Positions 9,450 through 16,920 of a stretch of 64,000 bases of DNA are shown piece by piece (position 1 is the first letter of the stretch; every line of letters begins with the position of its first letter). Source of the DNA: CAVSXS01 sp963767715. GTDB lineage: Bacteria > Chloroflexota > Ktedonobacteria > Ktedonobacterales > Ktedonobacteraceae. The DNA lies in the NCBI GenBank assembly GCA_963767715.1, contig CAVYFA010000016.1, positions 1,178,001 to 1,242,000 of the forward strand, written 5' to 3'. Both the position numbers and the translations under genes were made by a program. Under the pieces are notes generated by a model. It was not told the origin of the DNA. It was given only the letters and a program-made list of their open reading frames with translations, and ran no database searches.

Positions 9450-9493
9450 CAGCCCTAAACTGGTGGAAGTCACGTTTCACCAGTTTAGGGCTG
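9450..9493. repeat. Perfect hairpin, 16-bp arms and 12-base loop
   Basis: CAGCCCTAAACTGGTG is followed by a 12-base loop and its exact reverse complement. The long perfect stem could be a terminator for the minus-strand gene remnant at 9538 or the end of a small mobile element. The sequence does not decide. Confidence 0.65.
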
Positions 9494-9537
9494 CAACGAG
9501 AGGCTATCTCAGGCTGCAGGTAAGGCGCTGATGGTCC

Positions 9538-9725
9538 TCATGTGTCAAGTGTTCGGAGCATCCGTCGCATAACCTTCCCCGTGCTGGTCCTGGGCAGATC
9601 GTCCACAAACTGCACCGCCCTGGGGACCTTGTATGCTGCCAGATGTTCTCTGCACAAGGCCAGTATCTCTGCCTCGTCTGCCCGTGCTCCGTGTCTGAGT
9701 ACCACCTTGCCTTGTCTTCATGCAA
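9538..9725 (-). pseudogene. C-terminal remnant of an acyl-CoA synthetase (AMP-dependent ligase)
   Basis: About 56 residues survive: VVLRHGARADEAEILALCRE, then HLAAYKVPRAVQFVDDLPRT and STGKVMRRMLRTLDT, followed by a TGA at 9538-9540. The pattern of YKVPR, DDLPRTSTGKV with the catalytic Lys of the C-terminal A10 motif, and RRMLR is diagnostic for ANL-superfamily acyl-CoA ligases. Upstream of about 9725 nothing of the enzyme (normally 500 or more residues) remains. The piece is a dead 3' fragment next to the transposon. Confidence 0.85.
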
Positions 9726-9779
9726 ATAACCTTAGCAGAAATCAATCACCTCTGCAATAGTAGAAGATGAATTATAAAT

Positions 9780-9830
9780 GGAGAGAGCCAGGCCTTGTGC
9801 GTCTGTAATCGCACAAGCCTGGCTCTCTCC
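9780..9830. terminator. Long hairpin, probable terminator downstream of the 9848 gene
   Basis: Left arm GGAGAGAGCCAGGCCTTGTGCG and right arm CGCACAAGCCTGGCTCTCTCC pair over about 21 bp with a single bulge and an 8-base loop. It lies 18 bp past the stop of the minus-strand gene at 9848, where a terminator is expected. There is an AT-rich run on its left side. Confidence 0.75.
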
Positions 9831-9847
9831 ACGGCAGAGTTTTGCGT

Positions 9848-10723
9848 CTATCCGCCGTGCTCTTGCAGGTACCGCTGGATGCTTTGCAGCTCCACGGGAG
9901 TGGCCGGGCGGAATCCGCCGTTCTCGTTCACGAATGCAATCTGCGTATTCTGGAAGTGCAGGATCATATCAGGGTGGTGGTTGCCGTTGACATCGGCGAA
10001 GCTCAACGTGACCGGCACCAGGTCTTCGCCGTTGCCGTAGAGCTGCGGGCCGATGTAGATGCGCGCCTTTGTGCCGTCGCCGCCGGGGAACTCGATGACC
10101 TCGATGCGGCCATTCAGGTTGATTACGATAAAGTGACTGGGGTTGCTCGCCGAATCATTGTGGCCCACAACCGCGTCGATCTGGAACGTCCTGGGACGGC
10201 CGTACTGGATATCATCCCACTTGACGCTCCACCAGTTCGCGGCCATCGTCACCAGTGCCCACAGTGCCAGCATGGAGATCATGCCGACGCCGAGGTAAAA
10301 CATCGGACGCGTATACCACGCCTTACCTGCCTGTGTGCGCATCTTCGGGTGCGGCAGCTTCGAGAGCTTCTTGCCGGCGGGCGTCGTCGTCTCGGTGGTA
10401 GTTTGGTCGGCTGTGACAGGCGTATCCGGGACATCCTTGACCGCCGCGCGGTCACGCTTCTTTTCACCGTCTTTGCCTCCGCCGAGCTTCCACTCCTCGA
10501 CGTCCTGCTGATCCTCCGTCTGCTTCGCGCGTTGCCGCGAAGCGCGTTGCGCGACGGGCACAATACCGGTCGGCTCGGAAGTCTGCTTCTCCTGCTTTTC
10601 TTGCTTCTCCTCTTTGTCCTTCCCCTGATTTTCGCCATTCTGGGCGATTGGGCGATGGCGCAGTACACTGCGAGGGGCGATGCGATCGGTCGAAATGCGA
10701 TCAGTTGATTCGAGTACTGGCAT
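9848..10723 (-). CDS. Single-pass membrane protein with an extracellular beta-rich domain, function unknown
   Basis: The 291 residues begin with a charged, low-complexity cytoplasmic stretch (about 1-140, including a KEEKQEKQEKQ repeat). One transmembrane helix follows (MFYLGVGMISMLALWALVTM, about 142-161), then a ~125-residue outer domain. SFADVNGNHHPDMILHF near residue 240 resembles an FG-GAP/calcium-binding loop, as does VIEFPGGDGTKARIYIG. The ATG follows AAAGGAG. I do not recognise the family. The equally long opposite-strand frame over this gene lacks domain features and is taken as a shadow. Confidence 0.7.
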   Translation of the reverse strand: MPVLESTDRISTDRIAPRSVLRHRPIAQNGENQGKDKEEKQEKQEKQTSEPTGIVPVAQRASRQRAKQTEDQQDVEEWKLGGGKDGEKKRDRAAVKDVPDTPVTADQTTTETTTPAGKKLSKLPHPKMRTQAGKAWYTRPMFYLGVGMISMLALWALVTMAANWWSVKWDDIQYGRPRTFQIDAVVGHNDSASNPSHFIVINLNGRIEVIEFPGGDGTKARIYIGPQLYGNGEDLVPVTLSFADVNGNHHPDMILHFQNTQIAFVNENGGFRPATPVELQSIQRYLQEHGG

Positions 10724-11144
10724 AATCAGGTTACTCCTTTCAGCCTGGATAATAACAACAATAGATACACGAAAAAGAGCCTGAAATAGCCCAGATATAA
10801 CCAGGCAAGAGTCAAAGAGCCAGCAAAAGCCGTGAATGTGCGCCGGATAGAGCCCTTAATAGACAAAACGCTCTACCAAACGTGATTTGATGAAATAAAG
10901 AGGGGGCTGGCGATAGCCCCTGGCCTGTTTGTGGTTGTCGACGATTTTGAGGAAGAAGGGTTTTCATCGCTGCACATAGTATATCACAGATCAGATTCTG
11001 GCACCAGGGGACTACAGGAAAGTTTCAAACCGCCCGAAAGTTCGTAGTGATTTGGAAGAAATGTAGTGGCACTCCTTGCGGGTGCCAGGCCGCTCAAAGC
11101 CCCTCTTACGGGTGCCAGGCCATCCCTTGTGAGTGCCAGGCCAA
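10724..11144. other. Intergenic region with a short GC hairpin and a degenerate tandem repeat
   Basis: Between rluD (ends 11145) and the 9848 gene this 421-bp stretch holds no gene. It contains GGGGCT/AGCCCC around a 6-base loop (10903-10920) and three copies of a GTGCCAGGCC core (11080-11142). It probably carries the rluD terminator and the promoter of the 9848 gene. Confidence 0.5.
11080..11142. repeat. Three degenerate copies of a GGGTGCCAGGCC unit
   Basis: The cores lie at 11080-11091, 11110-11121 and 11131-11142 (the third reads GAGTGCCAGGCC), each preceded by a CTTrYG-like segment. The first and third are followed by a TCAAAGC tail. The last copy abuts the rluD stop codon. Confidence 0.7.
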
Positions 11145-12113
11145 TCAAAGCGCATCCTTCTGCTCCAGCACCGCCCCTAAATCGTCCGGTAGGGGCGCCT
11201 CCAATTCGAGCATCTGGCCGGTGACCGGGTGCCGGAACTGCAACTGGTAGGCGTGCAGGAATTGCCGCTTGAGCGGCGCGCGTTTGATCACGCTGCCCGA
11301 ACCATAGATGGGGTCGCCCACCACCGGATGCCCGATGGCCTTCAGGTGCAGGCGTATCTGGTGCGTGCGCCCGGTCTCGAGTTGCAACAGGAGCAGCGTA
11401 TGGCGGGAGAAACGCTGCAGCACGCGAAAGTGCGTGCGCGCCTCCCGGCTGCCTACTGCCGTGATGGCCATCTGCTGCCTGTGCCTGGGGTCCCGCCCGA
11501 TCGGCGCGTCGATGCTGCCCTTGTCGAGCGAGACAACGCCCTCTACCAGCGCCAGGTAGCGCTTGATGATTTCGTGCCGCTTCATCTGCTCGATCAGCGC
11601 CAGCCGGGCTCGCTCGTTCTTGGCCACGATCAGTAGGCCCGATGTATCCTTGTCCAGGCGGTGGACGATACCCGCCCGCACGCCCGGCGAATCCGCGTTC
11701 AGCGCTCCCAGGTCTGGCAGGTACGCCAGCAGCGCGTTCACGAGTGTGTCATCGCGGTGCCCCGGCGCGGGATGGACTACCAGCCCGGCGGGCTTATTGA
11801 CGACCAGGATATCCGCGTCCTCGTAGATGATATTGAGCGGCAACGCCATGGGACGCGCTGTGGAATGGCTCTCTTTGCCGGCAATCCCTGCGACCAGGAT
11901 GTCATCGCCGGCGCGCAGCATATACCCGGCTTTGCTCGCCCTGCCGTTGACCAACACAACACCGTCAGCGATCAACTGCTGTACGGTGGTACGCGACATA
12001 TCTTGCAAGGCCTGAACCAGGTAGCGATCCAGTCTCTGCCCGGCTTCCTCCGGGCCAATTGCGAATGACCTGCTGCCGCTCGTTGACGGCGCTGGGGGGT
12101 GTTGAGTACTCAT
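11145..12113 (-). CDS. rluD: RluA/RluD-family 23S rRNA pseudouridine synthase
   Basis: The 322 residues carry an N-terminal S4 RNA-binding domain (RLDRYLVQALQDMSRTTVQQ, about 28-75). The synthase domain follows, with the catalytic motif GIVHRLDKDTSGLLIVAKN near residue 148 (catalytic Asp in RLDKD) and ETGRTHQIRLHLKAIGHPVV near 245. Enzymes of this family isomerise uridines in 23S rRNA, typically the helix 69 positions for RluD. The exact target site is inferred from the family. The ATG overlaps the lspA stop (ATGA). The order dksA-like/lspA/rluD-like matches ylyA-lspA-ylyB of Bacillus. Confidence 0.9.
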   Translation of the reverse strand: MSTQHPPAPSTSGSRSFAIGPEEAGQRLDRYLVQALQDMSRTTVQQLIADGVVLVNGRASKAGYMLRAGDDILVAGIAGKESHSTARPMALPLNIIYEDADILVVNKPAGLVVHPAPGHRDDTLVNALLAYLPDLGALNADSPGVRAGIVHRLDKDTSGLLIVAKNERARLALIEQMKRHEIIKRYLALVEGVVSLDKGSIDAPIGRDPRHRQQMAITAVGSREARTHFRVLQRFSRHTLLLLQLETGRTHQIRLHLKAIGHPVVGDPIYGSGSVIKRAPLKRQFLHAYQLQFRHPVTGQMLELEAPLPDDLGAVLEQKDAL

Positions 12114-12745
12114 AAAAGTGGAGTGCTCTGCTGCTGGTTGTTGACCGCTGTTTCGCTGCGGGCCGGGCCTGTCCCACCTGTCTCCCCTGTCTCGCGCGTT
12201 ACAGCTTTGCCATCGCTCCCATCGCTGCCGGGGGGCGTTGCCGGGGCACGGCGCAGTCCACCGAAGAGCAGCAGGATGAAAAGGAAAACAACGCCGACAG
12301 AGATGGCCGCGTCAGCGATATTGAAGATGGCAAAGTAGAAGCCGATCTGCGGGATGCGGAACGAGATGAAATCGGTAACATTCCCGCTGTGCTGCGCCCT
12401 ATCGATCAAATTACCGGCGGCCCCGCCGATTATCATGCCGAAGACGAGCTTGTACGCCAGCGATCCGTTGTTCAGCAAGCGCACGTACAGGTAGATCACC
12501 ACCACAATGGCGGCGATGATCAGCGCGATCAGCACCGCGCTGTTAGCGAACAGGCTGAAGGCTGCCCCGCTATTCTGGATGTAGTATAAAATGAGATACT
12601 GGCCGATGAGGTTGACCTGCGGGCCGAAATTGGCCGGACCCAGGTGCTCGATTACCAGCGCCTTTGTCCACTGGTCCAGTATCACGATAAGAATAGCCGC
12701 CAGCAATGCCAGCCCATCGTAAACGCGCGCACGACTTTTCGTCAC
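12110..12745 (-). CDS. lspA: Lipoprotein signal peptidase (signal peptidase II)
   Basis: This membrane aspartyl protease cuts prolipoprotein signal peptides just before the lipidated Cys. It has four hydrophobic segments, LDQWTKALVIEHLG near residue 22, and the two catalytic Asp motifs GNLIDRAQHSGNVTDFI and FAIFNIADAAISVG. The start is placed at GTG 12745, 8 bases after AGGAAG, giving 211 residues. An upstream extension in the same frame lacks family features. The C-terminus has a Gly/Thr-rich tail of about 45 residues that is longer than usual. It is in an operon between the dksA-like gene and rluD. Confidence 0.92.
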   Translation of the reverse strand: MTKSRARVYDGLALLAAILIVILDQWTKALVIEHLGPANFGPQVNLIGQYLILYYIQNSGAAFSLFANSAVLIALIIAAIVVVIYLYVRLLNNGSLAYKLVFGMIIGGAAGNLIDRAQHSGNVTDFISFRIPQIGFYFAIFNIADAAISVGVVFLFILLLFGGLRRAPATPPGSDGSDGKAVTRETGETGGTGPARSETAVNNQQQSTPLL

Positions 12746-12824
12746 GTTATCTTCTTCCTTTCCCCGACGATACGTGCATATTGTAACCCATCCGGCGGCA
12801 ATTGAGAAGAGCCCGAGGCGGACG

Positions 12825-13217
12825 TCATTCCGGCTCCTGGCTCTGTGACTCCACCGTTTGTCGCTCCTCCAACTGTTCCTCACAGTCAATGCAGAGCGAC
12901 GCCCAGGGTATCGCCTCTAGGCGCTTCTCACTGATGGGCCGGCCACAATTGGTGCAGATTCCATAAGTACCCTGCCTGATACGTTCCAGAGCCGCCTCGA
13001 CTTCTTGCAGCAGTTGCCGCTCATTTGCCCGGATAGCCCGCTCGTCCTCCATTTCATTTATGTCTACGGCGGCCTCCTCAGCATCCTCCGTCCCCTCGCT
13101 CGCCTGGATAGCATCAATAGGCTGGGGCTGGGCCTCCGTCAGCTCACCGAGGCTCTCTCGTAGCTCTCTGCGTTTCGCCTCAAGCCTGCTTTTCATTTCC
13201 TCAAGGTTGATTGCCAT
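12825..13217 (-). CDS. DksA/TraR-type C4 zinc-finger protein
   Basis: The 130 residues have an N-terminal coiled coil (MKSRLEAKRRELRESLGELT, about 8-75) and a C-terminal four-Cys zinc finger (CTNCGRPISEKRLEAIPWAS followed by LCIDC, about 88-114). DksA relatives enter the RNA polymerase secondary channel. Whether this one modulates rRNA transcription is not known. It is the first gene of the lspA/rluD-like operon, 79 bases ahead of lspA, as ylyA is in Bacillus. Confidence 0.85.
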   Translation of the reverse strand: MAINLEEMKSRLEAKRRELRESLGELTEAQPQPIDAIQASEGTEDAEEAAVDINEMEDERAIRANERQLLQEVEAALERIRQGTYGICTNCGRPISEKRLEAIPWASLCIDCEEQLEERQTVESQSQEPE

Positions 13218-13624
13218 GGGTCACATCCTTTCTCTACTTGCTTTTGTATTACGTATTGTATCGCTTTTTTGCCGCAAACAAAAGAAGGCGACCCTATGTC
13301 GGACCTTTGGAGATAAGACTTCACGTGAGCACACTTGAGAGAGGTTCGGCCTGTCATCCTGAAGCCTTGGCTGTTATCCTGAGCGCAGCGAAGAATCTGA
13401 GACTGTGTGGAAAGTTGGTGTGAGACCGCTTAACAAGGGCACTGCACACAAAATGATAGGAACACAGTCAAGCCCCTCGGGAAGCGGATCGAGCCGACCT
13501 TTTCACACAGTCTCTCTCTTTGTCCCTCGAGTCTAGATCCTTCGCTGCGCTCAGGATGACAGGCATTATCTCCAAATGTCTATCCCCATGTGGGGACCGC
13601 CTCGATGACAAGACCAATAGTCAC
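13218..13624. other. Intergenic region containing a large inverted repeat
   Basis: No gene is visible in these 407 bp. The left part should carry the promoter of the dksA-like gene. Most of the rest is the inverted repeat at 13371-13562. Confidence 0.5.
13371..13562. repeat. Inverted pair of a dispersed 'tcctgagcgcagcg' repeat, MITE-like
   Basis: The left arm (13371-13398) reads ctgttatcctgagcgcagcg plus aagaatct. The right arm (13535-13562) is its reverse complement with two mismatches. Inside the arms a second inverted pair is seen, GAGACTGTGTGGAAA (13399-13413) against TTTTCACACAGTCTC (13500-13514). The structure spans 192 bp and encodes nothing. A shorter tcatcctgaagcc copy lies just left, at 13354. 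Repeats with this core are common between genes in several bacterial groups, from general knowledge. Confidence 0.75.
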
Positions 13625-14251
13625 CTACGCTGCAAGCCCGGTCGTCACGACGAACCAGACGCCGCCTACGCCCTGGCCGTTGGACTGCCCGGGACCGCTA
13701 TCGCCGCTGTAAGTATACAGTGGGTGCCCGTTGTACGTCACCTGGCTGCCGTTGGCGTCGCTCAGGAGGCCCAGTTTGCCGGGCAGCGAGGATGGGGCAG
13801 AGGGTGTGGATGAAGCGATGATGGGCGGCCACGCGCTCGCGCAGCCTCCACTGCACACCGAAGAGGGGGTATCGCTGGTGCGATAGTACAGCGTCAGCCC
13901 CTGCGCGTTGGTCAGCACCGTTTCCGACTTGCCTGAAACGCTGATAGTGGCGGTTTTGATGGTGGTCGATGAACCACTGCCGCTCGTGGGGGTGGGATTC
14001 CCGCTGCAGTAGCGGCCGCAGCCGCCATAGCCACCACCGCTGTAGGCGTTGTTTGTGGCCACAGCAGCCGCTGTCGCCGTAGCGTTCGCGTTACTGTTGG
14101 CGGCCGCCGTCGCCGTCTGGCTCGCGCTGGAAATGCCTCCTCCACCGTACGCACCAGTGCCGCCGGCGCCGGTGTTCGTGCCACACGCGGAAAGTAGTAG
14201 AACTATCAACAGCCCTGCTGAACAGAGAAGGGAAACATATTTGCGGTTCAT
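13625..14251 (-). CDS. Secreted lipoprotein of the COG4315 type (YxYxxD repeat domain)
   Basis: The start is set at ATG 14251, 8 bases after GGAGG, giving a clear lipoprotein signal: MNRKYVSLLCSAGLLIVLLL followed by the lipobox SAC, so Cys24 would be lipidated by the pathway that includes LspA. A Gly/Ala/Asn-rich linker (about 25-90) leads to the domain: LTLYYRTSDTPSSVCSGGCA, SAWPPI, and YNGHPLYTYSGDSGPGQSNG, which match the two half-repeats of this family. The function is unknown; relatives are secreted and often lie near redox genes. Confidence 0.85.
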   Translation of the reverse strand: MNRKYVSLLCSAGLLIVLLLSACGTNTGAGGTGAYGGGGISSASQTATAAANSNANATATAAAVATNNAYSGGGYGGCGRYCSGNPTPTSGSGSSTTIKTATISVSGKSETVLTNAQGLTLYYRTSDTPSSVCSGGCASAWPPIIASSTPSAPSSLPGKLGLLSDANGSQVTYNGHPLYTYSGDSGPGQSNGQGVGGVWFVVTTGLAA

Positions 14252-14474
14252 AGTAGTCCTCCGGTAGAAGCGCTCCATCTATATATTTATGGCGGTTTGT
14301 CATTCACATACAGGATAAAAGTTGTCGAAGGCGGGGTCAAGTAGCCGTGACGGCGGCCCAATCAGAGCCGCATAAGATTGCACCGCCATCACGATACACG
14401 AGAAGAGAGAACAACATCGATGAGCATGTTTTGTTGCGTCCCTTCTCCAGATATAACTACGATAAAAGGTTACA

Positions 14475-15569
14475 CTACGGATGACTACCCGAGACGACAT
14501 CCAGCATGGGAAGTGGCTCGTCCCGCGGCAGCGCCTTCGCCAGCGCATCGAGCAGCAGCGCTGGCGTGCAGGTATAGTCTGGCGTATACGGGTTGATAGT
14601 CAGGGCGAGCAGGCGAATAGGAGCGGCTACACGAACGTTAAGCCCGCGTTCGGCCAGGCGTTGCAGCACAGTGGTGTGGCAAAATATCTTTGTGCCGTCC
14701 TCGACGACCAGCTCCGCGTCGTTGTACCCGTCGCGTTGCGCCAGCAGTGCGCGTGAAAGCTCCTCGGTCAAAGCGCCATGCAGGAAGAAAACCGCGCGCC
14801 CGTTCTCGCCGGCCTGCCTGGCGATCCATCTCGCCTCGTTCCCCGGTTCGGGGATCCGGCCTGTTTCAGGGGAACTGGTCGGAGTTTGTTCGGGATTATC
14901 TGGAATAAACAGGCTGATTCGCGCCCTCGAAGCGTGCTTCCTATAGGCATCCGCCCAGGATGAACGCGGCACAGCGAGCCTGCGCAGCACATCCACTGTG
15001 CGCCTCGCCACCAGCTCTGGCGTGGCCGCCACGCTCGCGCCCGTGCAGACGATGCAGGCATCGGAAACGGCGGGAGCTGCCGCGCCGGTGCGGTTGATCG
15101 CCCCATCGATGATGCCGAGCCGCGCGCCCAGCTCTTGCGCCTCGTCGAGCGCGGAACGTAAGTCGCGTAGCAGCGTGGGCCCGGCGATGACGACCCGGCC
15201 AGGGCGCAGGATGCGCGCCAGCGCTACCGGCCCCAGGGCAGTACGCCCTGGCAGATTCCGCAGGTACTCGACTCGTGCGCCCTCGCGCTCGGCCTGCCGC
15301 AGCAGATCGAGCGCTGTCGCCACCAGTACGCCGGCATTCGGTACGTAGCGCGGCTTGGGCAGCCCCGTCATGGCGTCAATTGCCTCGCCGTCCAGGCCGA
15401 GCGAGGTGAGCGCCAGTTCTCGTGGAGCGTAGTGCCCCTCTTGCAGCAGAGCCGCGAGCAGGTGGTTGGTCGCCGTCGTCTTGCCGGCGTTCTTTGCCAG
15501 CCCGATCATCGCGAGGCGCGAGATTCCAGCGTTGGCGACGATGCTGGCGAGGGCCGCGGGCGCGTTCAT
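14475..15569 (-). CDS. P-loop protein resembling lysine 5,6-aminomutase reactivase subunit KamB
   Basis: The 364 residues contain a Walker A motif near the N-terminus (GLAKNAGKTTATNHLL, about 23-38) and the segment LALTSLGLDGEAIDAMTGLP near 52-72. The ATG at 15569 overlaps the stop of the 3,5-diaminohexanoate dehydrogenase gene (ATGA), so the two are coupled. In clostridia, kamB encodes a protein of this kind that helps restore adenosylcobalamin-dependent lysine 5,6-aminomutase. The KamB call rests on context plus the P-loop pattern and is moderate. No aminomutase genes (kamDE) are in the window. Confidence 0.6.
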   Translation of the reverse strand: MNAPAALASIVANAGISRLAMIGLAKNAGKTTATNHLLAALLQEGHYAPRELALTSLGLDGEAIDAMTGLPKPRYVPNAGVLVATALDLLRQAEREGARVEYLRNLPGRTALGPVALARILRPGRVVIAGPTLLRDLRSALDEAQELGARLGIIDGAINRTGAAAPAVSDACIVCTGASVAATPELVARRTVDVLRRLAVPRSSWADAYRKHASRARISLFIPDNPEQTPTSSPETGRIPEPGNEARWIARQAGENGRAVFFLHGALTEELSRALLAQRDGYNDAELVVEDGTKIFCHTTVLQRLAERGLNVRVAAPIRLLALTINPYTPDYTCTPALLLDALAKALPRDEPLPMLDVVSGSHP

Positions 15570-16651
15570 ATAGCTTCTTCCTGGGAATGCGAGCCGAAGC
15601 GCCGCTCGAAGATCGCGCGGAGCAGCGGGAAGTCGCGCAGGAGTTGCAGCGCGACCGCGCCGTGATCCGGAGTGTAGCCGTTTCCGATGTGCATCTCAAC
15701 CGGCCGCCCCAGGCCCTCCGCGCCGAGCGCGGCGGTGGTGAAGCTCGTCGCCATGCTGAAAAAGAGGATACGCCCACTGGCTTTTGCCAGCAGGATCGTG
15801 GCGAATTCGCTGTGCGGGACATTCACGACGTTGATGGCGAGATCTGCCTGGTAGTCCCTGCCCCGGCAGGCCTCCCGCACCCGCTCGACCGCTTCCAGCG
15901 GCCGCGTGGCATCCCCCAGCACCAGCACGTCCGCGAAACCGAGCGTGGCGATATCCTGCAGCGCCTTCGCGCTGTACTCGACGGCGATGATTTCGCCGTC
16001 CGATCCGAGCCTCTGGCGCAGCGCTCCCAGGGTGAGCAGACCCGCCGTTCCACCCGCGCCCAGCACGGTCACTCGCTGGCCGGGTCGCGCCATCGCGCCG
16101 GCGCGGGCCGGCGCGCCGGCCACATCCAGGGCGACCACGACCGGCCCCAACGGCAGGTCGGGAGGCAGCTTCGCGAGGGGATTGCTGCGGAAGAAGATCG
16201 CCTTGCCACGCAGTACGACCTCGCATCGATCAAGCTGAATAGTATCAATACCCTCGATAAACAGCGGTAGCCAGCTCAGCGAGGTCAGGCTGACTATCGT
16301 ATCTCCTGTAGCCAGGTTGTGCCTCTCGCCGAAGCGCTCGTCGAGTTCCCGCACGGCACCTATCAGCACTCCCCCGGAGCCGGTCACGGGGTTGTGCATC
16401 TTCCCTCGCTGTGAGACGATGTCCAGCATGTGCTGCTTCATGCGCTCCTCGTCGCCATCGCAGGCCTGGGCGATCTGGGTGAAGCTGGCCGAGTCGATGT
16501 GCAGCGCGGACACATCGACCAGCGTCTCCCCCGGCCGGGCTACGGGCGTATTGTCGAGTTTCCAGGCCGGCTGCGGTAGAGCGCCCGGCGGCTCCACCAC
16601 GCGGTGCATGCCCAGGTCGCGAGCGTAATCAACTTCTGGAGAATGTGGCAT
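15566..16651 (-). CDS. kdd: L-erythro-3,5-diaminohexanoate dehydrogenase
   Basis: This enzyme oxidatively deaminates 3,5-diaminohexanoate to 5-amino-3-oxohexanoate with NAD(P)+ in lysine fermentation. Family landmarks are HRVVEPPGALPQPAWKLDN near residue 17, HIDSASFTQIAQACDGD, RGKMHNPVTGSGGVLIG, and a Rossmann nucleotide site VTVLGAGGTAGLLTLGALRQ near 185. The start is set at ATG 16651 after CAGGTGAC, giving 361 residues. The longer frame upstream adds 32 residues without family character. It overlaps the kamB-like gene by 4 bases. The identification is good by motif recall but has not been searched. Confidence 0.82.
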   Translation of the reverse strand: MPHSPEVDYARDLGMHRVVEPPGALPQPAWKLDNTPVARPGETLVDVSALHIDSASFTQIAQACDGDEERMKQHMLDIVSQRGKMHNPVTGSGGVLIGAVRELDERFGERHNLATGDTIVSLTSLSWLPLFIEGIDTIQLDRCEVVLRGKAIFFRSNPLAKLPPDLPLGPVVVALDVAGAPARAGAMARPGQRVTVLGAGGTAGLLTLGALRQRLGSDGEIIAVEYSAKALQDIATLGFADVLVLGDATRPLEAVERVREACRGRDYQADLAINVVNVPHSEFATILLAKASGRILFFSMATSFTTAALGAEGLGRPVEMHIGNGYTPDHGAVALQLLRDFPLLRAIFERRFGSHSQEEAI

Positions 16652-16920
16652 AGAATTGTCACCTGTTGTGCTATGTTCTCTGCTATAAATGATAGCACAG
16701 CGACGGACCGGAGCGTTCGCGTGGCGAGAGGCATGCTGGCACAACACTGTTCTGGTGAAATTCGTATAATGGATAGTGGGGCTTTTACCTCACCCTGTAC
16801 GATTGCATCATCCGGAATCGCTACTCTGGCGAGGCAATCTCGCCACCCACATCGACAAGCTTCACATGTGTGCTATGCTTTGTTGGGATGTGCAAATCGA
16901 GCATGTAAAGGACGCGCGGA

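Larger units (their letters stand above)
9219..9537. other. Gene-free stretch right of the Tn3 element
   Basis: I see no convincing gene here. Only the two consecutive hairpins at 9422-9448 and 9450-9493 stand out. Confidence 0.5.

Noticed and set aside
9842..10708. Long plus-strand frame opposite the 9848 membrane protein
   Set aside because: It is the antisense of a gene with a clear helix and start site. The frame itself is Arg/Leu-rich with no domain and no ribosome site.
14300..14474. Possible small gene between the lipoprotein and kamB-like genes
   Set aside because: Only short frames without ribosome sites; no family features. Treated as a promoter region for the lipoprotein.
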